This document shows, in pieces, positions 18,791-31,845 of a DNA stretch of 64,000 nt (within the stretch, counting starts at the first letter, position 1; every line of letters begins with the position of its first letter). Below the pieces are notes generated by a model. That model saw only the letters and a program-made list of their open reading frames with translations, did not search any database and had not been told where the DNA came from. The DNA lies in assembly GCA_002841885.1 (NCBI GenBank), contig PHBE01000009.1, positions 1 to 64,000 of the forward strand, written 5' to 3'. Source of the DNA: Deltaproteobacteria bacterium HGW-Deltaproteobacteria-18. Lineage in GTDB: Bacteria; Desulfobacterota; Desulfovibrionia; Desulfovibrionales; Desulfomicrobiaceae. The position numbers were made by a program, and so were the translations under genes.

Positions 18791-18804
18791 GAAGGGGGTT
18801 GAAA

Positions 18805-19965
18805 ATGGCTTTTGTTTCTTCCGGATACAATCCCGAAAAACCAATGGAAAACAGGATTTCGGACATCGGCCCCCGCCATGCTTCCGACTTCTTTCCTCCG
18901 GTCATTGCCAAGAACAAAGGGCAGTGGCTGTGGCATGAAATCTGTGAACCCGGCATCCTGATGCACAAGGCCGAGAGCGGCGACGAAGTCTACACCGTTC
19001 GTTGCGGCGGCGCCCGCCTCATGACTGTTGGTCATATTCGCGAAATCTGCAACATCGCCGACAAGTTCTGCGGTGGTCATCTGCGCTTCACCACTCGTAA
19101 CAACATCGAGTTCATGGTTACCACTCTTGATGAAGCCAAGAAGCTCAAAGAGTACTTGAATGCGCAGAAGTTCGAGGGCGGCAGCTTCAGGTTCCCCGTT
19201 GGCGGAACCGGCGCCGGCATCACCAACATCGTTCACACCCAGGGTTGGGTTCACTGCCACACCCCTGCCACGGACGCTTCCGGTACAGTCAAGGTCGTTC
19301 TGGATGAACTCTTCGAAGAGTTTGGTCAGATGCGCATGCCTGCACAGGTCCGTATCTCCATGGCTTGCTGTCTGAACATGTGCGGTGCCGTACACTGCTC
19401 CGACATCGCAATCCTCGGTTACCACCGCAAGCCCCCAGTCATCGACCACGAGTGGCTGGACAACCTCTGCGAAATCCCGTTGGCCGTTTCCGCTTGCCCC
19501 GTAGGCGCCATCCGTCCGACCAAAAAGGAAATCGTCACTGAAAAGGGCGAGACCAAGACCGTTAACACCGTTGCCATCAAGAACGAGCGCTGCATGTTCT
19601 GTGGTAACTGTTACACCATGTGTCCGTCTCTGCCCCTGTCCGACCAGACTGGTGACGGCCTGGTCATCATGGCTGGTGGCAAGGTTTCCAACCGCATCAG
19701 CAATCCCAAGTTCTCCAAGGTCGTCGTGGCCTTCATTCCCAACGAACCGCCTCGCTGGCCCAAACTGGCCAAGGTTATCCGCCAGATCGTCGAAGCATAC
19801 GCTGCTGACGCCCGCAAGTACGAGCGCGTTGGTGACTGGGCAGAGCGCATTGGTTGGGAGCGTTTCTTCGAGAAGTGCGAACTGGATTTCTCCGAGCACA
19901 TGATTGATGACTTCCGTGATCCCGCGTACTACACTTGGCGCCAGACCACGAACTTCAAGTTCTAG
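18805..19965 (+). CDS. dsrB: dissimilatory sulfite reductase beta subunit
   Basis: DsrB carries the catalytically active siroheme of the sulfite reductase. The protein has 386 residues from the ATG at 18805 (preceded by AAGGGGG). The cofactor cysteines are Cys151 and the group Cys188-Cys189-Cys193-Cys198 ([12 protein letters not shown]). The ferredoxin domain has Cys231 (SACPVGA) and Cys263, 266, 269 and 273 ([12 protein letters not shown]). It is followed by a perfect hairpin and dsrD. Confidence 0.98.
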   Translation: MAFVSSGYNPEKPMENRISDIGPRHASDFFPPVIAKNKGQWLWHEICEPGILMHKAESGDEVYTVRCGGARLMTVGHIREICNIADKFCGGHLRFTTRNNIEFMVTTLDEAKKLKEYLNAQKFEGGSFRFPVGGTGAGITNIVHTQGWVHCHTPATDASGTVKVVLDELFEEFGQMRMPAQVRISMACCLNMCGAVHCSDIAILGYHRKPPVIDHEWLDNLCEIPLAVSACPVGAIRPTKKEIVTEKGETKTVNTVAIKNERCMFCGNCYTMCPSLPLSDQTGDGLVIMAGGKVSNRISNPKFSKVVVAFIPNEPPRWPKLAKVIRQIVEAYAADARKYERVGDWAERIGWERFFEKCELDFSEHMIDDFRDPAYYTWRQTTNFKF

Positions 19966-19991
19966 ACTGGTCGCTGAGAATCGACAACCTA

Positions 19992-20015
19992 TAGGGCCGA
20001 CGCAAGTCGGCCCTA
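19992..20015 (+). other. hairpin between dsrB and dsrD
   Basis: Perfect ten-base arms, TAGGGCCGAC and GTCGGCCCTA, enclose a GCAA tetraloop. There is no T-run, so it more likely protects the dsrAB mRNA 3' end or tunes dsrD output than terminates transcription. GNRA loops are unusually stable. Confidence 0.6.
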
Positions 20016-20034
20016 AACCATAAGAGAGGCGAGC

Positions 20035-20271
20035 ATGGCAGATCCTAAAGAGATCGTGTTGGAGTTCATCCAGTCCAAATCCAAGCAGAAATCTAAGTTT
20101 TATTTCAATGACTTGGCCGCTCTTTTTCCCGATATGAAAATGCGTGAAGCCAAGAAAGTAATCAACCAGCTTGTGTCTGAAGGTGTTCTTGAATACTGGT
20201 CCAGCGGCAGCACCACCATGTACGGTGTTCCCGGCGCTGGAAAGCAGGCACACACAGAAGGCGAAGATTAA
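20035..20271 (+). CDS. dsrD: DsrD, winged-helix protein of the dsr operon
   Basis: A small 78-residue protein that accompanies dsrAB in sulfate reducers. It has a winged-helix fold (MREAKKVINQLVSEGVLEYWSSGSTTMYGVPG) and has been reported as an allosteric activator of DsrAB rather than a DNA-binding regulator. The ATG at 20035 follows AGAGGCGAGC. Its presence supports the reductive rather than the sulfur-oxidising direction of the pathway. The cobB/dsrN gene starts nine bases after its stop. Confidence 0.95.
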   Translation: MADPKEIVLEFIQSKSKQKSKFYFNDLAALFPDMKMREAKKVINQLVSEGVLEYWSSGSTTMYGVPGAGKQAHTEGED

Positions 20272-20280
20272 GATTTCCTG

Positions 20281-21705
20281 ATGCCTGCCTCTTCACTGAC
20301 GTGTCCTCGGATACTTGTTGCCGGCCTTGGTGGCGGTTCCGGCAAGACTATCGTCAGCTTGGGGCTGGCACGCGCCTTCACAGAGCAAGGTCTGACAGTT
20401 CAGGCCTTCAAGAAGGGTCCAGATTATATTGATGCCAAGTGGCTTGGTTTAGCCAGCCGCAGCATCACAAGCAATCTGGATCCTTTTTTATTGTCTTCCG
20501 AAGTGCTTCGGAATCTTTTCTGGTCCAGGTCGCAATCCTATGACCTGGCTTTGCTGGAAGGCAACCGGGGACTCTATGACGGCAAGGATGTGCTTGGGTC
20601 CTGCTCTTCTGCAGAGCTTGCTAAAGCGCTTAAGTGTCCGGTCATTGTCGTGGCCGATTGCACAAAGGTTACACGGACCATGGCAGCCATCATTCTCGGC
20701 CTGACCATGTTCGATCCTGAAGTGGACATCCGGGGCGTGATCTTGAATCGTACCGCCGGCGGAAGACATCAAAAAATTCTGCGGCAATCCATCGAGAAGT
20801 ATACCGACGTGCAGGTCCTCGGCGTTCTGCCCAAACTTTCTGAAAATCCCATTCCCGAACGGCACATGGGGCTTATTTCCGATGCTGAATACAGCGGCGA
20901 CCCATTTTCAGAGCTGGCCACTTTTTTGCGTACCCATGCAGACCTCGATGCCTGTCTGAATATCGCGCGTCAGGCACCTGCCGTCGAGATGGATCTGGCT
21001 CCGCTGTATCCATGCCCGCAAACAAACTCTCCAGTGCGCATCGGAGTCGCTCGGGACGCCGCGCTTTGGTTTTATTATCAAGAAAATTTCGAAGCGTTGC
21101 GCCACGCCGGCGCCGAATTGGTTGAATTCAGTCTTCTGACCGACCAGGAAATTCCTGCTGTTGATGCCGTTTATATGGGCGGTGGTTTTCCCGAGACCTT
21201 GGCCGAGGGCCTGACACGAAACATTTCCATGCGGCAATCGGTCAGGGAGCGCGTTCAGGAAGGCATGCCGCTGTACGCCGAATGCGGCGGACTCATGTAC
21301 CTGAGCCGGGAACTTCACTATGAAGGCGTCCCATATCCCATGGCTGACGTTTTCCCCCTGGACACCAAGGTCTTCAAAAAGCCCCAGGGACACGGTTACA
21401 CGAGCGCGCTCATTGCCACTGCCAATCCGTTCTATCCTCTGCAAAGCCGTCTGACGGGACACGAATTTCACTATTCCCGCTGCGTGGATACCAGCGGCAT
21501 TGATTCCTTTGTTTTTCAGATTGAGCTTGGCCAAGGCATGGCCAAGGGGCACGATGGCGTCTTGTATCGAAATTGTCTGGCTGGCTATACGCATATGCAT
21601 GCCCTGGGAAATCCCCTGTGGGCGAGCAATTTCGTCGCGGCCGCCCGACTTTACAGGCAGTACCGCAATGCCGGACAGGCTTGTCCTGATATCAGATTGA
21701 AATAG
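20281..21705 (+). CDS. cobB: cobyrinate a,c-diamide synthase family amidase (DsrN-type)
   Basis: A 474-residue amidase of the CobB/CbiA family. The N-terminal ATP-binding domain has the P-loop GLGGGSGKT at residues 15-23 and KKGPDYIDAKW. The C-terminal class I glutamine amidotransferase domain has the nucleophile in YAECGGLMYLSR and HEFHYS. Free-standing CobB makes cobyrinic acid a,c-diamide for B12. Next to dsrAB the family is called DsrN and is thought to amidate siroheme to the amide form found in dissimilatory sulfite reductases. Position right after dsrD favours DsrN; sequence alone does not decide between the two. Confidence 0.88.
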   Translation: MPASSLTCPRILVAGLGGGSGKTIVSLGLARAFTEQGLTVQAFKKGPDYIDAKWLGLASRSITSNLDPFLLSSEVLRNLFWSRSQSYDLALLEGNRGLYDGKDVLGSCSSAELAKALKCPVIVVADCTKVTRTMAAIILGLTMFDPEVDIRGVILNRTAGGRHQKILRQSIEKYTDVQVLGVLPKLSENPIPERHMGLISDAEYSGDPFSELATFLRTHADLDACLNIARQAPAVEMDLAPLYPCPQTNSPVRIGVARDAALWFYYQENFEALRHAGAELVEFSLLTDQEIPAVDAVYMGGGFPETLAEGLTRNISMRQSVRERVQEGMPLYAECGGLMYLSRELHYEGVPYPMADVFPLDTKVFKKPQGHGYTSALIATANPFYPLQSRLTGHEFHYSRCVDTSGIDSFVFQIELGQGMAKGHDGVLYRNCLAGYTHMHALGNPLWASNFVAAARLYRQYRNAGQACPDIRLK

Positions 21706-21767
21706 TCCACTTGACGTTCTCAGTAATTGTTATTAATAATTCTTCTCAAGAGAAACGGAGGTGAATT

Positions 21768-22115
21768 ATGGGACAGTTACGAGCTTTCAAGGATCTGATA
21801 ATCGATTGGGAAATGACTCCGGAAGATGCGGTTGCCATTTATCTGGAATGGGGAAACAACGGTTATCGCGGTGGCTATCAGTACGCGGTCAAGGGAAAGG
21901 AAGACCATTCTCACTACTTTGTCGTGAATACCTGGGATGAAAAGCCGATAGTAACGCTTTTATACCGCAACTCAGATGGGGCTGACGAACTCGCCGTGTT
22001 GCCGCTTCCCGAGAAACTGGCCAACCAGTTCATGAAGGAAGTTTACAACCACAAGGGCGTATATCCCGTAAACGCTGATGTGAAGCAGTGGCTTGAGAGT
22101 GAACTCTACAACTAG
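21768..22115 (+). CDS. conserved 115-residue protein at the end of the dsr locus
   Basis: An acidic, soluble 115-residue protein. The opening, LRAFKDLIIDWEMTPEDAVAIYLEWGNN, is followed by an aromatic-rich core (YRGGYQYAVKGKEDHSHYFV) and a helical end (QWLESELYN). No cysteine, membrane or signal motifs. It may belong to the sulfate-reducer family that NCBI names after DVU0772, but that is from memory and unverified. An excellent GGAGGTGA precedes the ATG and a strong terminator follows, so it can be expressed alone at high level or as the last dsr gene. Confidence 0.75.
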   Translation: MGQLRAFKDLIIDWEMTPEDAVAIYLEWGNNGYRGGYQYAVKGKEDHSHYFVVNTWDEKPIVTLLYRNSDGADELAVLPLPEKLANQFMKEVYNHKGVYPVNADVKQWLESELYN

Positions 22116-22144
22116 CTACTGAAATCATCTCGAAAATATCCTCG

Positions 22145-22172
22145 AAAAGCCGGCTCGTCCGGCTTTTCGCTT
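22145..22172 (+). terminator. terminator after the dsr locus
   Basis: The arms AAAAGCCGG (22145-22153) and CCGGCTTTT (22159-22167) have a five-base loop and are followed by CGCTTTTCC. It marks the end of the dsrABD-cobB-115aa unit. Confidence 0.85.
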
Positions 22173-22182
22173 TTCCGGGGCA

Positions 22183-22211
22183 TTGACTGTTTTGTACATG
22201 AAGCTAACCTA
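22183..22211 (+). promoter_or_regulatory. candidate promoter for the second YkgJ gene
   Basis: TTGACT (22183-22188) with TAACCT near 22205-22210 (16-base spacer) lies between the dsr terminator and the next gene. The -10 match is modest. Confidence 0.35.
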
Positions 22212-22292
22212 ACTCAATCAGGTGGACGAGAATATGAGCAGGGCGCGGAAGTCAGGGATCAGTGGGTTGATATTCCAGAAAACGGAGAGAAA

Positions 22293-22919
22293 ATGGCGAT
22301 GAATGCATGTCAACGATGCGGAACGTGTTGCGAGAAGGGCGGCCCTGCCTTGCACGAGGCGGATATGGCTTTGCTTGAACATATTCCCATGAGGGATGTT
22401 GTGTGCCTGCGCCGTGGGGAGTTGGCATTTGATCCACGAACCCAATCCTTGCAGCCTCTGACCTCGGAATTGATGAAGATTCGCGGAAAAGGCACTGGTT
22501 GGGAATGTGTTTATTTCCTGGCGCAGGAAAAATCATGCACGCTATATGCCCATCGTCCTCTTGAATGTCGGTCACTTTTTTGTGCCGATACCACCGCGAT
22601 CCATGAGGCCATGGCTGAGCCGGCTTTATCCCGCGAAGACATCGTTCACAGGGAATCGGGACTTTGGAGCTGCATCGAAGATCATGAAAGAAGTTTTTCC
22701 GTGGAAGAAGCCCTGCGCCTGGCCAAGACTGAACGTGGGTCCGTAAGTGCGATCTGTTCCGAACTGGATGATCTGCTCAGGCGTGAGATCCATTTCAGAA
22801 GGGTTCTTGCCGAAAGGGTGGGAGCTGTGGATGAGGACTTGTGGGCGTATCTGGGACGCCCCCTTTGGCTTGTACTTTTACCGTTGAATCCGAAATTTTC
22901 GCGCTATGAACAAATCTGA
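22293..22919 (+). CDS. YkgJ-type cysteine-cluster protein
   Basis: A 208-residue member of the YkgJ/UPF0153 family: [12 protein letters not shown] near the N-terminus and later [16 protein letters not shown], the arrangement thought to hold a metal or Fe-S centre. It is a second, diverged copy relative to the one at 15598. GGAGAG precedes the ATG at 22293 and the preceding terminator makes it a separate unit. The dnaJ-type gene follows about 80 bases downstream. The function is unknown. Confidence 0.75.
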   Translation: MAMNACQRCGTCCEKGGPALHEADMALLEHIPMRDVVCLRRGELAFDPRTQSLQPLTSELMKIRGKGTGWECVYFLAQEKSCTLYAHRPLECRSLFCADTTAIHEAMAEPALSREDIVHRESGLWSCIEDHERSFSVEEALRLAKTERGSVSAICSELDDLLRREIHFRRVLAERVGAVDEDLWAYLGRPLWLVLLPLNPKFSRYEQI

Positions 22920-22999
22920 AAATTTATGTCAAATTGTTGACTTGGTTGGGAAGCGCATTATCTTTCGCGTACATCTCGAGCATAAGGAGTGGTACTACT

Positions 23000-23956
23000 T
23001 TGGAATATAAAGATTATTACAATCTGCTCGGAGTGACGAAGGGCGCAAGCCGGGAAGAAGTCAGCAAAGCTTTCAAGAAGCTTGCGAGAAAATATCATCC
23101 TGACCTGAATCCGGGCGATCCAGCGGCCGAAGGCAAGTTCAAGGAAATCAATGAAGCCTATGAAGTTCTGAAGGATCCGGAAAAACGCAAGCTCTACGAC
23201 TCCCTCGGACCCAACTGGAAGGAGGGGCAGAATTTTCAGCCGCCTCCCGGATACGAGAATTTCCAGTTCCGGTCAGGAGGATTCGGAGGGGAAGGTTTCA
23301 GCGATTTCTTTGAAACTATTTTTGGGCAGGCCGGTGGGTTCAACCAGTCGGGGGGCTTTGGCAGTCGTTTTGGCGGAGATCCTTTCGGGCGGACCATGCG
23401 TAGCAAGGGCCGCGATGCAGAGGTACGCCTGACCCTGAGCATGGAGGAAGCCTATCGCGGCGGCCTCAAGTCCATCACCCTGCAGGAGCAGGTTCGTGGC
23501 GCCGACGGCATGCCGAACCTGCAGTCCAAGACCCTGGAGATCAACATCCCGGCTGGAGTGAAGGACGGAGCCAAGATCCGCCTCTCGGGGCAAGGCTCAC
23601 CCGGAATGGGCGGCGGGCCGTCGGGGGATCTGCTGCTGCAGGTCTCCATCGCCGAGCATCCTCTGTTCCGGCTAGAAGGCGTTAATGTTATCTACGATCT
23701 GCGCTTGGCTCCATGGGAAGCGGTTCTGGGTTGCTCGGTGCGCATTCCGACCCTGGACGGTCCCGTGGACATGAACATCCCGGCGGGTCTGAGCAGCGGG
23801 CAAAAGCTCCGTCTGGCGGGCAAGGGCCTGGGCAAGGGCGAGAGTCAGGGCGACCAGTTCGTGCGCATCTCAATCCGGTCACCCAAGACCTTGACGGATC
23901 GGGAACGCGAACTCTGGAGCGAACTGTCCGCAATATCCACATTTCAGGTCAGGTAG
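23000..23956 (+). CDS. cbpA: CbpA-type DnaJ co-chaperone
   Basis: A 318-residue J-protein that should stimulate DnaK. The J-domain (residues 1-70) contains the HPD motif ([12 protein letters not shown]). A Gly/Phe-rich linker (about 85-140) and the C-terminal peptide-binding domains follow ([32 protein letters not shown]). The zinc-finger repeats of true DnaJ are absent, so it is of CbpA type. The best start is TTG at 23000 with AAGGAG 11 bases upstream; an open frame from 22934 gives no J-domain-like sequence. It is followed by cbpM and clpB. Confidence 0.88.
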   Translation: MEYKDYYNLLGVTKGASREEVSKAFKKLARKYHPDLNPGDPAAEGKFKEINEAYEVLKDPEKRKLYDSLGPNWKEGQNFQPPPGYENFQFRSGGFGGEGFSDFFETIFGQAGGFNQSGGFGSRFGGDPFGRTMRSKGRDAEVRLTLSMEEAYRGGLKSITLQEQVRGADGMPNLQSKTLEINIPAGVKDGAKIRLSGQGSPGMGGGPSGDLLLQVSIAEHPLFRLEGVNVIYDLRLAPWEAVLGCSVRIPTLDGPVDMNIPAGLSSGQKLRLAGKGLGKGESQGDQFVRISIRSPKTLTDRERELWSELSAISTFQVR

Positions 23957-23965
23957 GAGCAGGGA

Positions 23966-24280
23966 ATGACATTTGTGCAGATTCACGAACATGGACTTCC
24001 AGCGACTTCCGAGCGCATCGGCACGAGGGAGTTTCTCGAGTTGACCGGCCTTACCGAAGAAACACTTTTGGAACTTGTGCGCATGGAATGGCTCGTTCCT
24101 TCCACAACGGCTCAACAGGAATTCCTGTTTGTGCGCATGGATGTGCTGCGTGGTCGAAAGTACAGGCGACTGTGCGCCGATTTTGAGCTGAGCCCGGTGG
24201 CAGGGACCATCATTGTCGATCTGCTGGAACGCATCGATCATTTGGAAGGGCGACTGCGCGGTCTGTCGAATCGGATTTGA
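23966..24280 (+). CDS. cbpM: CbpM-like modulator of CbpA
   Basis: A 104-residue protein of the CbpM/MerR-like type. The N-terminal half looks like a MerR-type helix-turn-helix ([25 protein letters not shown]), and the C-terminus is a helix ([15 protein letters not shown]). CbpM binds the J-domain of CbpA and blocks its action. Its position ten bases after cbpA is the standard pairing, which supports the call more than the short sequence does. clpB starts 25 bases later. Confidence 0.78.
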   Translation: MTFVQIHEHGLPATSERIGTREFLELTGLTEETLLELVRMEWLVPSTTAQQEFLFVRMDVLRGRKYRRLCADFELSPVAGTIIVDLLERIDHLEGRLRGLSNRI

Positions 24281-24305
24281 CGACGCAGATAAGGGGAGGA
24301 ATCTC

Positions 24306-26900
<2,595 letters not shown>

Positions 26901-26920
26901 ATAGCGTGATCGAATCCGAT

Positions 26921-26962
26921 CCGCCGGCTTCGGCAGACCATGCCGGGGCCGGCCTTTTTTTT
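26921..26962 (+). terminator. terminator after clpB
   Basis: A GC-rich hairpin built on GCCGG and CCGGC repeats (26922-26954) is followed by a run of T at 26955-26962, about 20 bases after the clpB stop. Confidence 0.75.
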
Positions 26963-27129
26963 GGGCTCTTTTTTGACGCCAGGAAGAATCCGGGCCCAAG
27001 GCGCGGCTTCATTTCTGGACCTTGAGACCGAAACAGACTAACTCGGCTTGCTTTGGCCACGAACACGGACGCCTCTTTCTGGCGCACCGCGCGTCGTGGA
27101 AGCGGACGAACATTTCAAGGAGCATCGGC

Positions 27130-28161
27130 ATGACAGCCAAGACCTGTCTCATTCTCGACATCGGCAGCGGCACCCAGGACGTTCTGTTGTACCAGGAAGG
27201 CCTGGAGCTGGAGAACTGCCCCAAGTTCATCCTGCCCTCGCCAGCCCGGAACGTGGCGGCCCGCATTCGGGAACTGACAGCCGCCGGGCGCGACATCTAT
27301 CTGCACGGCCAGAACATGGGCGGCGGATTCTGGCGGGCGGTCAAGGCCCATCAGGACGCCGGGTTCAAGGTCTTCGCGCATCCTGACGCGGCGCTGGCCC
27401 TGGGGGACGATCTGGATCAGGTGCGCGGGCACGGCATCGACATCACTTCGGTTCCGCCGCTCTCGGCATCCCAGGTGCTTCTGACGGATTTCGATCCCGG
27501 CTTCTGGCGCGGCCTGCTGCAACACGCAGGCCTCTCGCAGCCCGATCTCGTCCTGGCCTGTGTGCAGGACCACGGCTTTCATCCCGGCAAGAGCAACCGC
27601 ATTTCGCGGTTCGCGTACTGGGAACGCTTCATGAACGAGGATGGCGGTGAATTTTCGCGGCTGCTTTACGCCGATCCGCCGGAGGAGATGACCCGGCTGC
27701 AATGCCTGCGTCGTTCCATCGGCGTGGGACTGGTGGCCGATACGGGTTCCGCGGCCCTGCTCGGGGCTCTCTTCGATCCCGGCGTTGCCCGGACGGCCGC
27801 CACGGACGGCGTGCTCGTGCTCAATGTCGGCAACAGTCACACCATTGCCTTTCTCGTGCTCGGGCAAAAGGTCCTGGGCGTGTACGAGCATCATACCGGG
27901 CATCTGGACGAGACCAAGCTCCTGGATCATCTGGCCCGGTTTCGGCGTGGGGAGCTTGATAATCAGGAGGTCTTCGATGACGGCGGACACGGCTGCGTGA
28001 CCGTGCCGGACCTGCCGGAAGGATTCCGGCGCATTGTGGTGCTGGGCCCCCGGCGGGCCCTGCTGGCCGACGCCAAGGTGGAGTTCCTCGCTCCGGGCGG
28101 GGACATGATGCTGGCCGGATGCTTCGGGCTTCTGAAGGGTTGGCGTGAGGCGGGCTGGTAA
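27130..28161 (+). CDS. DUF1786 family protein (ASKHA-like)
   Basis: A 343-residue protein of the DUF1786 (COG4012) type. The N-terminus, LILDIGSGTQDVLLY, resembles the phosphate-1 loop of sugar kinase/Hsp70/actin folds, and VLVLNVGNSHTIAFLV resembles a second phosphate-binding loop, so an ATP-dependent role is plausible but unproven. The start is the ATG at 27130, with CAAGGAG upstream; the open frame from 27022 has no family-like sequence. A single gene between two terminator-like regions. Confidence 0.75.
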   Translation: MTAKTCLILDIGSGTQDVLLYQEGLELENCPKFILPSPARNVAARIRELTAAGRDIYLHGQNMGGGFWRAVKAHQDAGFKVFAHPDAALALGDDLDQVRGHGIDITSVPPLSASQVLLTDFDPGFWRGLLQHAGLSQPDLVLACVQDHGFHPGKSNRISRFAYWERFMNEDGGEFSRLLYADPPEEMTRLQCLRRSIGVGLVADTGSAALLGALFDPGVARTAATDGVLVLNVGNSHTIAFLVLGQKVLGVYEHHTGHLDETKLLDHLARFRRGELDNQEVFDDGGHGCVTVPDLPEGFRRIVVLGPRRALLADAKVEFLAPGGDMMLAGCFGLLKGWREAGW

Positions 28162-28234
28162 TCCGCCAGCCCGGTTCGTAAGTCGTCTTCCAAGGCCTTG
28201 ATTCGTGCAGGGCACGCACCCAGGTGGACCATTT

Positions 28235-28756
28235 TCAGGAAAAAGATTTTTTGCCCGTCATTTCAAGCACCTCGATTTTCCACACATCAACACCGCCGAT
28301 TTTTTTTTCGGGAACTCGCGGGGCGTCCGTGGCGTAATTTTCCGTGATGATCTGCAGGGCGGCGAGTTTGGCCTCAGGGTCGACGACCCTGGTGACCGAA
28401 CCGTGGATGATGACAGTGGCGTAATCGAAGCCCCAGTTGCAGGGGCCGTCACCCTTGCGCCTGAGCTCCGCCTGTGCCTCGAAGAGACCGCAGACGCGGG
28501 GGTTTTTAGTCAGGATGTCAGTCTTGAGGCCTTCGGGGGCGCAGTGGAAATAGATGTGTTCCCCGTCGTACCCGTGGGACAGGGGGATGACGTAGGGCGC
28601 GCCGTCGAGGCACAGGGCCAGGCGCATGACCGGGCTTTTTCGGATGATGTCCCGCATTTGCGCGGGATCGGTGATCTCGTTCTTCCTGCGGCGCATGGGG
28701 TGATGCAGCATAGCAATTTTTCCGCGGTTGATGATTTGGCACTCAGGCTTGGTCAT
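28235..28756 (-). CDS. pyridoxamine 5'-phosphate oxidase-like flavin protein
   Basis: A 173-residue protein of the PNPOx-like split-barrel family, whose members bind FMN (or F420/heme). The segment MRRRKNEITDPAQMRDIIRK then MRLALCLDGAPYVIPLSHGY is typical of the nitroimidazole-resistance (NimA)-like branch; HIYFHCAPEGLK follows. The start is the ATG at 28756, with GAAGG seven bases upstream and only 10 bases after the stop of the upstream flavin reductase gene. The substrate is unknown. A pair with the neighbouring FMN reductase suggests a small redox operon. Confidence 0.82.
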   Translation of the reverse strand: MTKPECQIINRGKIAMLHHPMRRRKNEITDPAQMRDIIRKSPVMRLALCLDGAPYVIPLSHGYDGEHIYFHCAPEGLKTDILTKNPRVCGLFEAQAELRRKGDGPCNWGFDYATVIIHGSVTRVVDPEAKLAALQIITENYATDAPRVPEKKIGGVDVWKIEVLEMTGKKSFS

Positions 28757-28766
28757 GCGCCGGCCT

Positions 28767-29411
28767 TCAGCGCAGCAGGGCTTCGGCCAGGTCCGACCCG
28801 AGCTGCTCGGCCCGGATGAGTGCCTCGTTGTCTTCCTTGACCTTGCCTTTTTCGAACACCTTGAACACCGGCAGCACACCGACAATCTCGTATCCCAGGG
28901 CTTCCAGAGGCAGACGCATGGCGTCGACGGTAAAGCCCATGTCCCGCTCGTCCACCTGCTCGCAGATGGCTCCGATGACGGCCTTGCGGCCCTGGCCCGC
29001 CAGGCGGCTGGACCAGCCCCGGGGGCACTCGCGGTCGAAGTTGTAAAAGCAGTAAAGGCGGTCGATGAAGGCCTTCATCCAGGCCGTGACATTGTAGTTG
29101 TGCGTGGGCGAGACGAGGATGAGCCCCCGGGAATCGAGGATGTCCGGGTACAAAAACGACATGCCGTCCGTGAGCCCGGTGCAGATCTTGTCTTTCCTGC
29201 ACCGCTCGCAGCCGACACAGCCCTGGAAGCTCACGTCGCGCAGGTGCAGGCCATGGGCCTCGATCTTGTGTTTGCGGGCTCCTTCAATCATGAACCTGAG
29301 CAGGGTATCGGAGTTCCCGCCTTTTCTGGGACTCCCGCCAATGCCCAGTATGCTGGCCTGGGGCGGCTGGAGGTCGTTGCCTTTTCTGATGAGGTTTTCC
29401 CGTGCGTTCAT
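28767..29411 (-). CDS. flavodoxin-fold NAD(P)H-dependent FMN reductase family protein
   Basis: A 214-residue protein with the flavodoxin-like fold of iron-sulfur flavoproteins/NADPH-dependent FMN reductases: the phosphate loop GIGGSPRKGGNSDTLL near the N-terminus, a compact cysteine group, CVGCERCRKDKIC, around residues 65-77, and SPTHNYNVTAWMKAFIDR. The cysteines resemble those binding a [4Fe-4S] cluster in iron-sulfur flavoproteins. The ATG at 29411 is preferred over 29417 because AGGAGG sits seven bases upstream of it. It is co-transcribed with the PNPOx-like gene. Confidence 0.82.
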   Translation of the reverse strand: MNARENLIRKGNDLQPPQASILGIGGSPRKGGNSDTLLRFMIEGARKHKIEAHGLHLRDVSFQGCVGCERCRKDKICTGLTDGMSFLYPDILDSRGLILVSPTHNYNVTAWMKAFIDRLYCFYNFDRECPRGWSSRLAGQGRKAVIGAICEQVDERDMGFTVDAMRLPLEALGYEIVGVLPVFKVFEKGKVKEDNEALIRAEQLGSDLAEALLR

Positions 29412-29562
29412 GGTCATGCCTCCTGATTAAAGGTTTTTCGATATTCATGCCGTCGTCGCATGGCATCGGGTACACCGGGAAGTATTTTCTGTCGACACGG
29501 GGGAGACCGTCCTGCACCGCAGCGGATGCTCCTTCCACGCACCAAACCAAAGGGAGAGACAC

Positions 29563-31701
<2,139 letters not shown>

Positions 31702-31741
31702 ACTCTCCGGCTATAGGCTCCCGTGAACGTCCTCGGGAAAA

Positions 31742-31782
31742 AAAGGGTCATGACAAGGACTAGGTTCCTGTCATGACCCTTT
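31742..31782. terminator. bidirectional terminator between tex and the DMT transporter gene
   Basis: Fourteen-base perfect arms, AAAGGGTCATGACA (31742-31755) and TGTCATGACCCTTT (31769-31782), have A-rich and T-containing flanks between convergent genes. Confidence 0.85.
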
Positions 31783-31845
31783 CGCGTTGCGTCGAATTCT
31801 GCTTCAGTTGATGTCCTTGGCGATTCGAAGCCCCGTTCTTTCGCC

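Noticed and set aside
17423-18844. Long minus-strand open frame (473 codons) opposite dsrA
   Set aside because: It is an antisense shadow of dsrA created by codon bias; no motif, no ribosome site, and the plus-strand gene is beyond doubt.
18781-20253. 490-codon minus-strand open frame opposite dsrB-dsrD
   Set aside because: Same cause: it spans two real genes and a hairpin on the other strand and shows no protein family features.
22234-22302. 22-codon upstream frame before the YkgJ gene
   Set aside because: It has weak ribosome-site support and no leader-peptide character such as repeated codons or an attenuator.
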